The translations under genes and the position numbers were made by a program. Below the pieces are notes generated by a model. The model searched no databases, had not been told where the DNA came from, and saw only the letters and a list, made by a program, of their open reading frames with translations. A DNA stretch of 64,000 nt from Adineta steineri (lineage: Eukaryota; Rotifera; Eurotatoria; Adinetida; Adinetidae): assembly GCA_905250115.1 (NCBI GenBank), contig CAJNOI010000041.1, forward strand, positions 513,606-577,605. The letters run 5' to 3'. How positions within the stretch are numbered: position 1 is the first letter of the stretch; each line of letters starts with the position of its first letter. Positions 12,148 to 30,399 of this stretch are shown here, piece after piece.

Positions 12148-14217
12148 TTATAATTTCCTTTTTATGTTTTCGAGATTTTCTCTCCATCGTTGAAGATCAG
12201 GATGATTTGTTGATAATGATTGTTGTGCAATTTGTACAGCACGTTCATAAAATAAATGAGCTTTTGAATAGTTGCCCATATTCTCATACACCAAACCGAT
12301 GTTGTTATAGGAAACACCCAAACTAGGATCATTGAAAGGAAGTGATTGTTGTTGAATTGCAAAGGCTTTTTCATGAGATGAAAGTGCTTTTGCATAATCA
12401 CCCATGGTGTTATACACACCACCGATGTTGTTATAAGAAGAAGCCAAATCGGGATGATTAGAAGGAAGTGACTGTTGTTTGATTGCAAGGGCTGTTTCGT
12501 GAGATGAAAGTGCTTTTGAATAATCGCCCAGGTTGTAATGCACCAAACCGATGTTGTTATAGGAACCAGCCAAATCAGGATGATTAGAAGGGAGTGACTG
12601 TTGTCTAATTGTTAGCGCTTTTTCATAATAAGAAAGTGCTTTTGGATAATCACCCATGCTAGCATACGCCGTACCCATGCTGCTATAAGAAGTACCCAAT
12701 TCAGAATGATTAGAAGGAAGTGATTGCTGTCGAATTGTAAGGGCTTTTTCATAATAAGAAAGTGCTTCTTGATATTCTCCTTCATTATATTTGGTTCGGC
12801 CAAGTTGGTGATAAATATTTGCCTTATCGCTCTCATTCGTTGTTTGATTGAGTAAAACTTTATAAATTTCGTGAGCTTTGGTAAATTGACCCATTTTAAT
12901 CAGTAATAATCCCAATCTGTACCATCCTTTTTCGTCTGGAAAAGTCTCCTGCCGGATCTGATCGCTAAGAGTTAGAAGGTCTTGATCGTTATCAGTGGTC
13001 AATGTTAAATTAACTTGATAGAGATCATTATTTTCATCCATTAGTTGAATATCTCCAATACGAAAAACGGTATGCATAGAGAAAAGAACTTCATCTTCCA
13101 TATGAAAATGACTAACGTCGCTAACAGAAGCAAATGGAGTTGTTGAATTAGTAGGATTAATCGATATAACAAATAAAATTCCGACAAGATCAGGATTTGT
13201 AGCAGCTTGTGGTGCAAATAAGAGAGAAACATCACGATTTTTACTAGTTGATAGAAAGTTATTAAATGAAAGAAGTCCACCTTTAGTATTTATCATTTCG
13301 CTAAAAGCTTCTTTTGAAAGACATTGCCCACGATAAACTGTAAATATTTTATCAGATTGTTCACCATCAAATTGTTCTGAATGGAGTCGTTGAATATCAC
13401 GATGTAGATCATTAATAAAGAAACCCATTCGAAGAATAATATCGATATTCATTAATCTTAATGCTTGATTGAGCATCGAGTATAGAAAATATTGATAAGT
13501 CTACCACCAGATAGGTATATGATCATGATAGTCACGTTCTAGTTTTTCAATATTTTGTAATTCATACTCATTTTCGACAAATACTTCACGACAATAAGTA
13601 ATAAATTCTTTAATATGTTTATCTTCAAAACTGATGGTTAATAAGATCTCTTTCAAGATCTGAGTATACATAAATGATGAATCTAACTGATCCAATTTCG
13701 TGTTTGGTGCTACAAAGCTGATTGAGATGGCATTTTGCTCGCATTGGTGAGCAGTTTGCTTAAGAGCTTCACAGATTGATGTTATATGTGTGAAGACTCC
13801 TTTTATTTTAGGCCATTCTTTGATCCATTGTTTATGCCATTCTTGATTATTACAAAAAATAAAAATGGTGTCTACTTGTGACATATCATGCACATGAGGT
13901 ACAATATGTTTCCCTAGTGAACCAGAAACAATCATACATACTTTGTTGTTCGTGATGGTTTGAATAAATTCAACACACTTTTCACCATCCGTAAATGTGT
14001 TTACGTCGTTCACTACAGATTTCAGTTGATCGATTGTATTACTGCAATCCGTATTATTTTCATCAATATTTTTGTCCAACCAAATCAGGAGGATATTTTG
14101 CATTCTTCGCATGTTTATACGTCGATTTTCTACTGAATCCTTGGAGAAGTTTGATACATATTTAGTCTTAGATTGTGTATCAGTTTGAATAGATGTTATT
14201 GATTTGTTGTTCGCCAT
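12148..14217 (-). pseudogene. ADP-ribosyltransferase-TPR gene with one in-frame stop
   Basis: A 690-codon minus-strand frame (stop included) is interrupted only by TAG at 13503-13501. The N-terminal part (238 codons) has no recognised domain and reads like a receiver-fold region. Downstream is an arginine-type mono-ADP-ribosyltransferase domain with the R-S-ExE motifs (YRGQ, FLSTS, EDEVLF; about 13350-13040). It is followed by kinesin-light-chain-like TPRs of 42 residues to the C-terminus. ART plus TPR architecture is common in bdelloid rotifers. By family the enzyme would transfer ADP-ribose from NAD+ to arginine in target proteins, the TPRs binding partners. The stop lies in the conserved stretch linking the N-terminal region to the ART domain, and no intron could remove it. 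The copy is therefore probably a recent pseudogene, a readthrough gene or an assembly error. Confidence 0.8.
12168..12797 (-). repeat. 126-bp tandem repeat encoding TPR units
   Basis: Five copies spaced exactly 126 bp (42 codons) apart encode the TPR array; copies of the segment read on the plus strand as GGAAGTGATTGTTGT-like recur at about 12336, 12462, 12588 and 12714. The fixed period with no indels indicates selection for reading frame before the stop arose, or ongoing gene conversion among units. Confidence 0.8.
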
Positions 14218-14304
14218 TTTTTATTTTAATGCAGACTATTTGAAGAAGAAATGTTTAGAAAGGAGTTAGAATAATGTGTCATTTTATGGTAAAAGAATTT
14301 TCCT

Positions 14305-14364
14305 TCGAGGGTGTGGATGTGAGTGTTGGTATTACAATCATTTTTCATCCACACCCACACTTCG
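14305..14364. repeat. G-arm/C-arm mini-palindrome, copy C
   Basis: GGGTGTGGATG (14309-14319) and CATCCACACCC (14346-14356) are a perfect 11-bp inverted repeat around a 26-nt spacer. CTTCG occurs at 14303-14307 and 14360-14364, a possible 5-bp target duplication 57 bp apart. The element lies in the promoter region just upstream of the ART-TPR gene. Confidence 0.65.
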
Positions 14365-14678
14365 TATTAAAAAAGGACGGAACTCGCTAAGTATTACATA
14401 AATGCTTTGTTTCGCATCATATTAAATATATATACCGTTTTACTTTAGAGAGGTAGTTGTATCATACAAAAGTCAATTTATTTTATCTCTCTTTAATCAA
14501 CTAAATGAAACAGTTATTTTGGCTAAGATAAAAATAAAAAAATACCATAAATCAGAATAAAGTAATATGTTTTATCATTTCATTCTATGAGAATATATTC
14601 AGATGTCGATAATCAACAACTATATTAGTGCTTATATTCATCTTATCAAGCACATATTTACTATTTACAATAAATAAT

Positions 14679-15209
14679 ATGCTATTATTAATTGTTATAT
14701 TGATTGGAATTGTTTCCAGTCATTTCAATGATCCATTTGTTTGTTCTATTAGTTATTCAGATTATCTTCCAGTAAAATTATCCAAAAGTTGGATCAATGA
14801 ATCAATTAATTGCTTTGATCAAGGTGCTAAACGAGCTGATTTAAATATATTTCCTACTAATAAAGAATGTGGGTGTGAGTGCAAAGTAGATGTAATACAC
14901 ACACCCACGCCCTCGATTAATAAATGCTTAGCTTCCCATCACATTGAATTAAAGAAAACTCCCGAATAACCTCAATTTAGGATGCTTCGTACCTATATAA
15001 ATATAAATGATTTAACAATATATACAGATATACATGATATTGATAATTCTTATTCACTAAATGGTAGTTATCTTGTTGTTAGTCTATGTTTTTATATAAA
15101 TCAAAGACGATATAGTGAAAAAGAAACAAATGAAAGTATTTCAACATTTCCAATAGCTTATATACGAAGTCGAGCATTTGAATATACTGATAATATACAG
15201 TTTGTATAG
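14679..15209 (+). pseudogene. Secreted-protein gene interrupted by an insertion and a stop
   Basis: ATG at 14679 opens with a signal peptide (MLLLIVILIGIVSS) and runs to TAA at 14967-14969. The same frame then stays open from 14970 to the TAG ending at 15209, suggesting one former gene of about 155 aa. At 14865-14924 the frame contains a 60-bp unit (mini-palindrome copy D plus a duplicated TAATAAA) that adds codons without shifting frame. I do not recognise the family. Alternatives are two separate small genes, or an unseen intron spanning the stop. No GT..AG pair obviously does this. Confidence 0.5.
14865..14924. repeat. G-arm/C-arm mini-palindrome, copy D, inside a reading frame
   Basis: GTGGGTGTG (14869-14877) and CACACCCAC (14900-14908) form a perfect 9-bp inverted repeat. 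The direct repeat TAATAAA occurs at 14858-14864 and 14918-14924, exactly 60 bp apart. The insertion length is a multiple of three, so the host frame continues through it. Confidence 0.7.
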
Positions 15210-15665
15210 TACAGACTAACCTCACCATTATATTGATATGAAAAAATGTATGATTAATCAAATGTTCAACAATGAGTATATAAAATGATTAGAATATATA
15301 TATTTAAAACAAATATAACTTAAATTTATAAGAAGTAATTTGATTTCTGACGAATCAATATTAGAATCATAAAATCTTTAACTAAAGACTAATTGTTTTT
15401 ATAACAAATTAATGATCTTTGTCATTTTTCCTCTCGGTATATATAACAAATACATTACGTCTTGATCACGTACTATATTCTTATTCATTCGGCGTCATTA
15501 TATAAGATATTATTATTTTTAGATATGAGAACAAACAACTATGAATATCAAGCTATAAAGTCCAAATTCTCTATGTATTTATATTAATAATTAAGAAGAT
15601 AATCATCTTTTCATTTATATTCATCGTCAAGTAAAAATATACTAATATCAAATAAAGTTAGTAAG

Positions 15666-15961
15666 TTACCATGCTACTTATCAGAGCAAAGAAATCGTCT
15701 TTATACTATTTTATATGAGCACCTGAGTTATGATCAAACACTTGGTGATGCATTGATGATTTTTAAATCACTTTGTTATCAAAAGAAAATTAATGAACGA
15801 ACTTTTTCAATTGCGAATAACAATCACATCAAATAATTAATAATGACTTCATTATAGGTCCTACTGCTCTCATTGCTGGAATCGAATTTGCTTTGAGTTC
15901 CAAATATGGCACGAATAAAATGGAAATGTTTACCGATTATTTCTTTAGAATTTCTAACTAG
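15666..15961 (+). pseudogene. Probable decayed coding fragments, family unknown
   Basis: Two blocks read as plausible protein. About 15675-15836 contains SEQRNRLYTILYEHLSYDQT and ends at TAA. About 15858-15961 contains GPTALIAGIEFALSSKYGTN and ends at TAG. They lie in compatible order but no GT..AG intron joins them and no start is apparent. The amino-acid texture is more gene-like than the surroundings. I could not name the family; a transposase or host gene remnant are both possible. Confidence 0.3.
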
Positions 15962-18900
15962 TAAATATCATAGTTATATTGATACTCTTCGTTCTGTCTG
16001 ATACAAATATTACTCAGAAGAATTTTTATACACCATAATCTGATCATTAAATCAATAATAAATATCAATATCGATTAATTTGTAACATTTCAAGTTCAAA
16101 TATGAATTGTTGCCATACCCATTGAATAGTTTTTTCGATTGTGTAAAAATTAAGACCTTTTATTTTGATTAGTTTATTTTGAACATCTGCTATTTTATAT
16201 ATAGTATTATTTTTAATTATATATTTTTCTTTTGCGTAGAAAATAACCATGTAAAATTTTTTCAAGACAAAAAACAGAAGCCTATAGGAAAAAAATCTTT
16301 TTATCATCTTTTCTGTTAATGTCAAGGCCTTTATTTCATCATACATTTCTTTTCGAAAATCTATATTATCTATTTTTTATCAGCATATATACTGCTTTGT
16401 AATTATGATTATCAAGTCATAGAAATACAAAACTAAAATGCAATTCATGTTGATAGGAAGGAAAAACACTCGTAGTTTTTCTTCACGATAATATTTATAC
16501 ACTTCTTCGGCCATCCGATATCAACGAAAGTCTATATGACAAGATATATTACTCTATTCCTTGTATCAAAATAAAATAGTAATAATAATAAATATTTATT
16601 TTTAATGTATCTTTCCTTCAAATTTGATTTTGAATATTTTCTGCTGTGTAATTGAAAGCAGCTGTTATCCTATTATAAAACAATTTAAGAGTTACTTTAT
16701 TTTCCTATTTATATTAATCTTCCAATCTTAAGTCAAAAAAACGTACTTAGCAATTAATTATAAAAACATAAATCATTTCTTCATAAAAAAAAGTCGTACA
16801 TCATATGATGAATAGTTACACATGTATTCAACAGACCATGATTCCAAAAATAAGGAAATAAAATATAGAAAATTTTCATTATTAATTTCTCCAAGTTTTT
16901 TTCTATCACTTTTCTGATTTATATAAATATGCACCAAGAAAGTACAATTTATTAAATTCATAGGTTATCCCAGGCAGACAGAACCGTTAACATGCACGCT
17001 TTTGAGGCGTAAAAACGTGTTTTTCTACCAGTTTTATCTGACTGGATTAGTAGTATACGATATAACAGATTTTTAAAAAAGAATAAGCATTTCAAAGCAA
17101 CATGATTGTTTCACAATATAAAAAAAGAATTCCCTGTAGAAAATCCTGATAGAATGGAGAAAGAAAACAAGATGAATACTCTATCTCATTATCAATGCTT
17201 CAGAAAATATTTCTAATCAAGATCTAAGCAACAAAAAAAAAACAGATCAAGGGCCACCGGTACTTATCACAAAATCAAACTAATAGAATATCTCGTGTAC
17301 AAGTAACCCGTCAATAACAACTCAGATGATGATAATATTATCGACATATGGATATCTAATTATTCTAGTATATATTTTTCTTTGCATAACATAAATCAGT
17401 ATGTCTATCAAGAGACCTAATTCAATCAATTAGAAATAAATAAATATGATTGGAATAAATCGCTTTTATAATATTATACAGCTAATTACTACGAATGTTC
17501 TAATGATACAATTAGAAGAAAAGAGTAGGATGTAATCGGATCCGTATTTGTTAATTATATTTTTTTCATGGTCATCCAAAAAAAATATGGAATACAATAA
17601 TCTAACTCAATTCTCGAATTAGGAATTAACGGACTATATCTCTATTTTTTTATAAATGTATAATCCGTATAGATTAAAAGGATACTTTGATCTAAATTAA
17701 TCCAATTATAAATTGTATACTGGAAGACGACGTTCGAGAGTTATACTATATGAAAATATCTCAGACTGGAAAAGCACCTAAAGTAAATCTTTTGTATGAA
17801 AATAACTTAAATTGAATTGATATATTTGAAGATTATCGATAAGAGAAATGAGATTTTTCAACTATCATTCTAAATCACAACTTACACGTGTACTGTTCTT
17901 ATGGGAAATCATTTTTCTTCCATGTTTATCACATCGTTGTCTTTTGTAAGAAAGAAAAAACAAATCTCTAAGGATTTTCAGTCGAAAAGAAAACAGACTA
18001 TTGAAGAATAATATATTAACTAGACATTTGGTTACATATATTGAACATCAAATATGAAAAATTTCTTTATAATACAGGTAAAATTAATCGTTATGTGATT
18101 GTTTTGTATTTAGTCTATACTATCTCTTGTCAAACATCGTCCAGATGGAAAATATACTTGCATATAACCATTTATCTTCTTTTTCTGTGTTGTAATTTAT
18201 ATATATATATATGTGTGTAAGACAAAGATGTGTTTCCTTAATGATTATATTTCTTAGATTGTCACGTCAGTTATTCGTGCTTTATATCTATACATAAAAG
18301 ATATAAATTCGCTTGTCAGTATGATGAGTAATAGAAGAGCAAACCACTTGTTTTTTCACATCTGATGACAAGAAAATCTGGATAACATACGAGCAAGTAA
18401 CTGAAAGAAGACGAGAGAAAAAAGAAGAAAAAGACTAACTATGTTGTCTTCTTTTCCGTTCTATTTGTTGTTAATGTAACATTAGAAACGAGTTATTCCA
18501 CACCAATTCAATAATATTTCATCTCTAATAAAAATTAATCTTGTAAGTACAATGAAGTTTGACTAGCAAAAAAAAATATATATATTTTCCTATTTAATAA
18601 TTAATGGCGTAACCAAATGGAAGTTAGAGGAAGTTAAATCTCCTCCCCTACGAATAGTTTCGGCTTGCTTAAAAAATAACTTGAATCTCCGTCCCCTCTA
18701 TCACTGTTCATTAGTCACGCCCCTATTTCTAATGTCTAATAACGTCAAGAAAATTTTTTTTTTCTATTTTTGGAAAATCCTATTTACCATTCATGTATAA
18801 AAATTATCAATTAGATCATTGTTCCACATACCTGCACATCCTCCTAACATTTTCTTCTATGTCTACGTTCAAATAAGTTCATCTAAATTTAAATCTTTTT

Positions 18901-21452
18901 TTTTGATTTTGACTATTATATTAGATATATTAAAGGAAATGTCATAATTCTTCTTTAGTATAAATTTTCATTACTAGTAGAGAAGAGAAACAAATTTATG
19001 AGGTAACCATGACTTTTTTTGTTCTTCTTCTTCTTTTTTACAACAACACCACCAAGTAAAAAGATCCGACTGGAAAATTTATGATGCAGTCACTCATAAC
19101 AACCCAATGATAAGAAGAGTGTCAAATATTTAATAGGTAATAGAATAACAATAAAGGAAATATTTAGTTTCTTTCTTCTTCTTTTTTTTTTGATAATTTT
19201 ATAGAATATATATATTTTTATTGCAATGTGTACGTATAAGTAGATTTGTCGATATTCTTAAGCTGTTTCAATATTTGTCTGATACTTTGTCTATGACGCA
19301 AATAATAATAACGTTTCGTGCTTTTCAAGTAGTTTTTAAGAGAAAGAAAAGAGATCGTCATAGTGTAATTGTATGTGTGTTTTACTTATATATATATATT
19401 TCTTGTCGAACGAGATCCAATTTTCTATGATGCACTTAATATTGTTTTTGATTAATAAACGTTTAAATTATAGATTTCTATTCCCGACAATAATAGACAA
19501 TTAGATTTCTAAAACTTTTTATTTTTCTTATTATTATTGATGATAAATAAAAATAACAACGAGTACTTTATTTTCTTGTTACTATTATAACTAAAACAAA
19601 AAAAAACATATTATGTTATTTGTATAAAAATAATTTCTTAAATAAATAATAATCACATATTGAAGTGTGAAGAAATAAAATTTATTAGCAGTTATTCTTT
19701 ATAGTATATCATTGAGTTAAATTTTGAATAGTATTTATCTATATAGACAAAATGCATTGAATTAGCATACTAAATTTGCATTACATCCGGAATATGAAAA
19801 AGAAATAAAGGAAAAGATGAAAAAAACAAACTATATATATATATACATCATATATCTTGTCTCTTTTTTATTCATTTGTCAAATCATTTTCATATCATTT
19901 CCACGATTTATAATAGGAGATTGTAATAAAAATGATTATATTTCCAAAAAAATACTGTAAATTAAGTTGAGTATAACCCATATGTCTCGAGTCGAGTTTT
20001 TAAGTAGACTACTTCTTCGTCTCTCACATTTAAGTGTATAAAAATGTGCATGATAACAAAACGATCCGATTGCTATCTAATGTGTGGATTTGGCAGTAGA
20101 AAACTACAAGTGCTAATTGTAGTGCTAATGTCCACCCACTCTCTCTATCTCTCTCTTCTTGCAGTCTAGCTTTTGCCTATCCAAATAACGACGATTGAGT
20201 TATGTTTTCCTACAATACGTCTTCATTATTTTTCCCTCACTTGATTGCTTCTCTTTTCTTTTCCTTTTTTCTTGAGGTTTTTTCTTCTCTCTTCTTCTTC
20301 TTGCCGCCGTTCGTCTATATGGTAGTAGTCGAATGAGTCTCTTGATAGAAAAAATATAAACGAAATTAACGGGAAAAAAAAAGAAATAAATGTCATTCAG
20401 TTAGTCAGTCAATTTTATTAGAAATTCGTTTTATAGTTTTCATTGTATGTATATATGTATGCTCGACATACTGTCTGATGATCGATGAGATAAGTCCTTG
20501 TTGTCATCAGCAAGATCCCATGAGAGTTAATAGGCGAAAGACATACATAAATGAGAGAGAGAGAGAGGGAAACGCATATATATATATATAATGTTAAGAT
20601 AACTATATCAGTACAAGTGTACAAAAACCATATATATTTGTCTAGCATGTGCTTTAGCTTTCGTGTCATATGCATCAATATATATATATATACTCATAGT
20701 GATTTCTGTGTGACAATTCAGCAAAAGCTAGACAAATGATTATTATTATCTAGAGAATAGATCATTGTCGACACGTGTTAATTGTCCCAATGGCAAAATT
20801 CAGAAGGATAAGCTGCATATAAACATGCAAATGAATGCACGTAGAAAAGATAGATAATTAAAAAAGATATCAACCATTACCATCAGTTTTTTTTCTGTTT
20901 ATATGAATGAGATAGATCATATTACCTTGTTTTTATTTCTCTCTATGTGTCTTTTCATTCTGCTTACTTCGATTTATTTAGTAAGTCCTTGGGAACATGT
21001 TTCTTATTTTGTTCATAAATTAACGATTATTGTTATTATTAATGGATCATATTGGTATTTTTCTTAATGAAATAAATGTCTGAATGAATATTTTTGTTTC
21101 CAGACATTCAAGAGCAAAAAATGCTTAACAATCTTTTTTGTCACTAATCGTTTGTTTCTCTAGTAAATAATTGAATAACTCTTCTGAGGTCAATTTACAA
21201 TAAAAAAAATTTTGTATTCTTTTCTTCTGCGCTTTATTCTTTTCATTATTTGCTCATATATGTAACGAAGTAAAAAGAGAACGATGTTTACTAGTCGATC
21301 TTGTCCTGTCTATCATTTAACTAAAAAATATTAATCGAACTGTTATGGTAACGTATCTAAAGAAGTTGTCTCTTACATTTAGCTCTAGGCTTCTGATATG
21401 GTTAAGCAAGATCATTATATCTTTTTTTCCGATCGATCGATAAAAAAATAAA

Positions 21453-21475
21453 AGAAGAAGAAGAAGAAGAAGAAG
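21453..21475. repeat. (GAA)n microsatellite
   Basis: A run of GAA/AGA trinucleotides in non-coding DNA upstream of the KCTD gene. Confidence 0.85.
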
Positions 21476-21963
21476 ATGAAAGGGAATAGAATAGAGGCCA
21501 GCGTTTTCGTTCGTTGATATGTTCGTTTGTTTTCTCGCTCATTCGCTCGCTCGATCAATCATCCATTCTTATAATGATAAGAAGTCTGGTAGGAAATGAC
21601 ATCGAAAACAAACGGTGGGAATTCACTTTATCTAAAAATCACTTCCGCACTATTTCTAAATTATCATAGCCATTTTCTTTCTTTCTTTCTTTCTTTGTTC
21701 TCTGTTGCTACAACTACTCATACTTCTTTTGATAATAATACTAACTATGCTGACGCACGAACATACGCATGTCTGCACAGAGTTTTCTCTCTCTCTCACC
21801 CCCCTCCCTCCTCTCTCTCTATCTCTTTCTCTCATTCCTTTTTACTTCCGTGAGAAAAAAAACATAAAAAGAATGAAAAACTCTTTCTTTTTTTTATATT
21901 CTTCAGATTTGTGGTGTGCTTTCTCAAATTCATACCTTTCTTTTCTTCGATAACAACAACAAC

Positions 21964-22009
21964 ATATTATTATTATTATTATTATTATTATTGTTATTAT
22001 TATTATTAT
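21964..22009. repeat. (ATT)n microsatellite
   Basis: About 15 ATT units with one interruption (TTG), in non-coding DNA. Confidence 0.85.
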
Positions 22010-22710
22010 CACAAGCATCGACAACTGCTTCGGTATATATATATACATCATTGTCTTCATTATTGTTTCTTAGTAATATAAGAAACATCGGAAAAGCCTT
22101 TAGACAAAAACATTGATAATTAGATTTTCAAGATTAATCTCAAAGTAAGAAATCGAGTGTATACTTCTATTCTTTTTTTTATAAACCGATTTGCTTCGTA
22201 TGAAAACAAAACTACTACAAGACAAAAGAATTGATTAGAACTAAGGACTATTACTATTAGACTCTAGTTTTTTTCTTATCTTATAAAACACGCATATTAT
22301 TTTTGCATGAGTTGTCTGACAATTCAGGTCAAAGCAAACAATGATCACTATTGAACATGACAGTTGGTGTGCGTGACAACCTATAAGACCAACAAAATAA
22401 GTAATGGTACAACACCGTTATGAACATATCATACAAAAAATACTCTTATTTTTATTTTCATTTCATAATTAATTTAATAATTCAGATCTGAGTTTCAAAA
22501 AACTAAACAGAATGCCTATCCATCTATCTATCTGTTCCGTACTCATGAGATTTGATAGTTCATCATTTACAACAGATAATATTCTCATTGGATTCCTATA
22601 TAAGAAACAAGAATTTTCTTTCATGTATTTTTTATCACGATCAAAATAATAATAATAAATAATTGTATATAATTTTCCTTTTAGTACGTCAAAATGAATC
22701 TTCAAGCATA

Positions 22711-23670
<960 letters not shown>

Positions 23671-24030
23671 TTTTCTGTATTTCATCATTTTATTCTATAT
23701 TGTACTTTTCTTTGCTGCGCTCCCCTTTTATCTTTTTAATTAACATATTCTATATACGCAATCGATATAGAATTTTAATTTTCCTCTATACTCGTGCATC
23801 TTTGTCTTTCTGTAGTTAATAAAAACAAAAAAAAGAGTTTCACAGAGAAGAAAAAAAAACGAAACAACGAACCAACTTTTGATTTACGATGTAAATAGAT
23901 AAAAATGATAACAATCTTAATTTCGCAAGAGAATAAATATATATATATATTCTTTTATTTAAAATAATAAAAATTAATATTTAAGAAAAAGAAAAAAAAA
24001 GTAGCATAACCTTATTTTCCAAATTATATG
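23671..24030. other. Convergent intergenic spacer
   Basis: 3' flanks of the KCTD and FAXDC2 genes. T-rich and A-rich, with AATAAA-like polyadenylation signals on both strands and a short (TA)n at about 23938-23950. No gene. Confidence 0.5.
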
Positions 24031-24978
24031 TTACTTCTCTCGATTTTTTATTTTTTGTTGTTTAAGCTTTTTTGCTTGCCATGCCTTATCGGTTCCATGT
24101 AATCGATCAAGTATACCCAAGAGACCAAAGTTATTTGTAAATTGTGCATGATGAAAATCGTGAAAAGCTGGATTAGAAAGACCATTTCCTAATATACCAG
24201 GTAATCGATATCCGGAATGATGATTAATTGTGCCAATAAGTGCAAAAAAAATCCATAACCATGTAGTTAATAAATGTGATCGAAATAACAATGGACCAAC
24301 AATAACAGGACCAATATTTGATATAATAAATTCAATAGGATGTGCATATTCAGATGCTATACCAATAGGTGCACGAAATCGATGATGTTTTTTATGTACA
24401 TATTCATATATAGATGAAAAATGCTATGAAAATGAAATAATAATTAAATTAATAATAGTCATCTGGTTTTTATTCTTACAAGTATAAGATGACTGTAATA
24501 GAAAAAGATTTCGGTTACACCAAGAAAACTAATTAATTCAAACATAATTCGATACCTATGTGTTTTTTAGGAAAAAAGTAAATCATAGATGAATAAAATA
24601 ATAGTTTGTTTCAATTAATATCATACCATGGAGGAAATGGTATATGCCATTTAACACCCAAATGTAAAAATAATGGACAAGTCAATATAAGAGCAGGCAA
24701 AAGAATAAATATTTGATTTATTAAGACTGTTTTTGCACATTCTTTAACTTGTTTTGTATCGACATAAACATCCTATACAAGAATAAATATTTTCATATAA
24801 ATAATTAATTATTTAATCTTATTAAAATCTCAACTTTTTGAATTTTATATTCCTTTGAACGATTTGGATATATGATATGTGTAAAAAGTAATATAATGCC
24901 ATTATAAATCCAAAATAATAATTGATGAAGTATAAATGTACCAAATATGATTAATATTGGATCAGTAAGAGGAATCAT
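24031..24978 (-). CDS. FAXDC2: Fatty acid hydroxylase domain protein, FAXDC2-like
   Basis: Four exons (24978-24835, 24772-24627, 24555-24480, 24423-24031) give 252 aa, somewhat shorter than vertebrate FAXDC2. It is a sterol-desaturase-family membrane diiron enzyme of the ER. Human FAXDC2 has been linked to C4-methylsterol metabolism (recalled). The three histidine boxes are intact: HLILH after FFYYS, HKKHH in EYVHKKHHRFRAPIG, and HDFHH in NPAFHDFHHAQFTNNFG. The FAXDC2-type ending GILDRLHGTDKAW is present. N-terminal and central hydrophobic segments are visible. It lies 183 bp downstream of the SPG7 stop on the same strand and may be co-transcribed with it. Confidence 0.88.
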
Positions 24979-25161
24979 TTTTGTTTCGTATATTTAACTG
25001 ATCTACTTTTTTTACTCTTTCTTATCGTCTACTCCTTTAAATAATAGTGACCTTCTTTTTTTCTATATTATTATATTTATATATGTAAGAATATAAAAAC
25101 AACAAATGTTTAAGTAAGATATGCAACAGAAAAAAACAAACGAATGAGTAATGTTTTTTTT

Positions 25162-30208
<5,047 letters not shown>

Positions 30209-30399
30209 AATACTCAAAATATCTAGAGAGAATGATGATGATCAATCGATGATATTTTTATATCTTTATTTATATTCTTTCTATATTGTTGTTGTTAGTT
30301 TTATTAAATCTCTTTTTCTTATGTGTATCAAAACAGAAAACAAAATATCTCGAACGATGTTAAACAAGTTCCTGTGTGTTGATAACAATTTTATATTGT

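Larger units (their letters stand above)
15962..22710. other. Long gene-poor region with microsatellites
   Basis: Nearly 7 kb without a recognisable gene. A 93-codon minus-strand frame with an ATG at 16346 (to 16065) is AT-driven and unconvincing. Microsatellites cluster in the right part: (GAA)n at about 21453-21475, (TTTC)n at 21674-21697 and (ATT)n at 21964-22009, with CT-rich tracts at 21785-21840. The right end is presumably the promoter and 5' UTR of the KCTD gene. I saw no transposon termini, tRNA or long inverted repeats. Confidence 0.5.

Noticed and set aside
13478-13520. A tiny intron removing the TAG in the ART-TPR gene
   Set aside because: A GT is present but no AG lies before the conserved residues resume, so splicing would delete conserved sequence or break the frame.
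16065-16346. 93-codon minus-strand frame with ATG
   Set aside because: No motif, strongly AT-biased residues (Lys, Ile, Phe, Tyr), no splice or context support.
20081-20140. Possible sixth mini-palindrome (TGTGTGGATT ... GTCCACCCACT)
   Set aside because: The arms match poorly and no flanking direct repeat is present.
21596-22116. Several short frames with runs of Leu, Ser and Ile
   Set aside because: They are translations of CT-rich and (ATT)n microsatellites.
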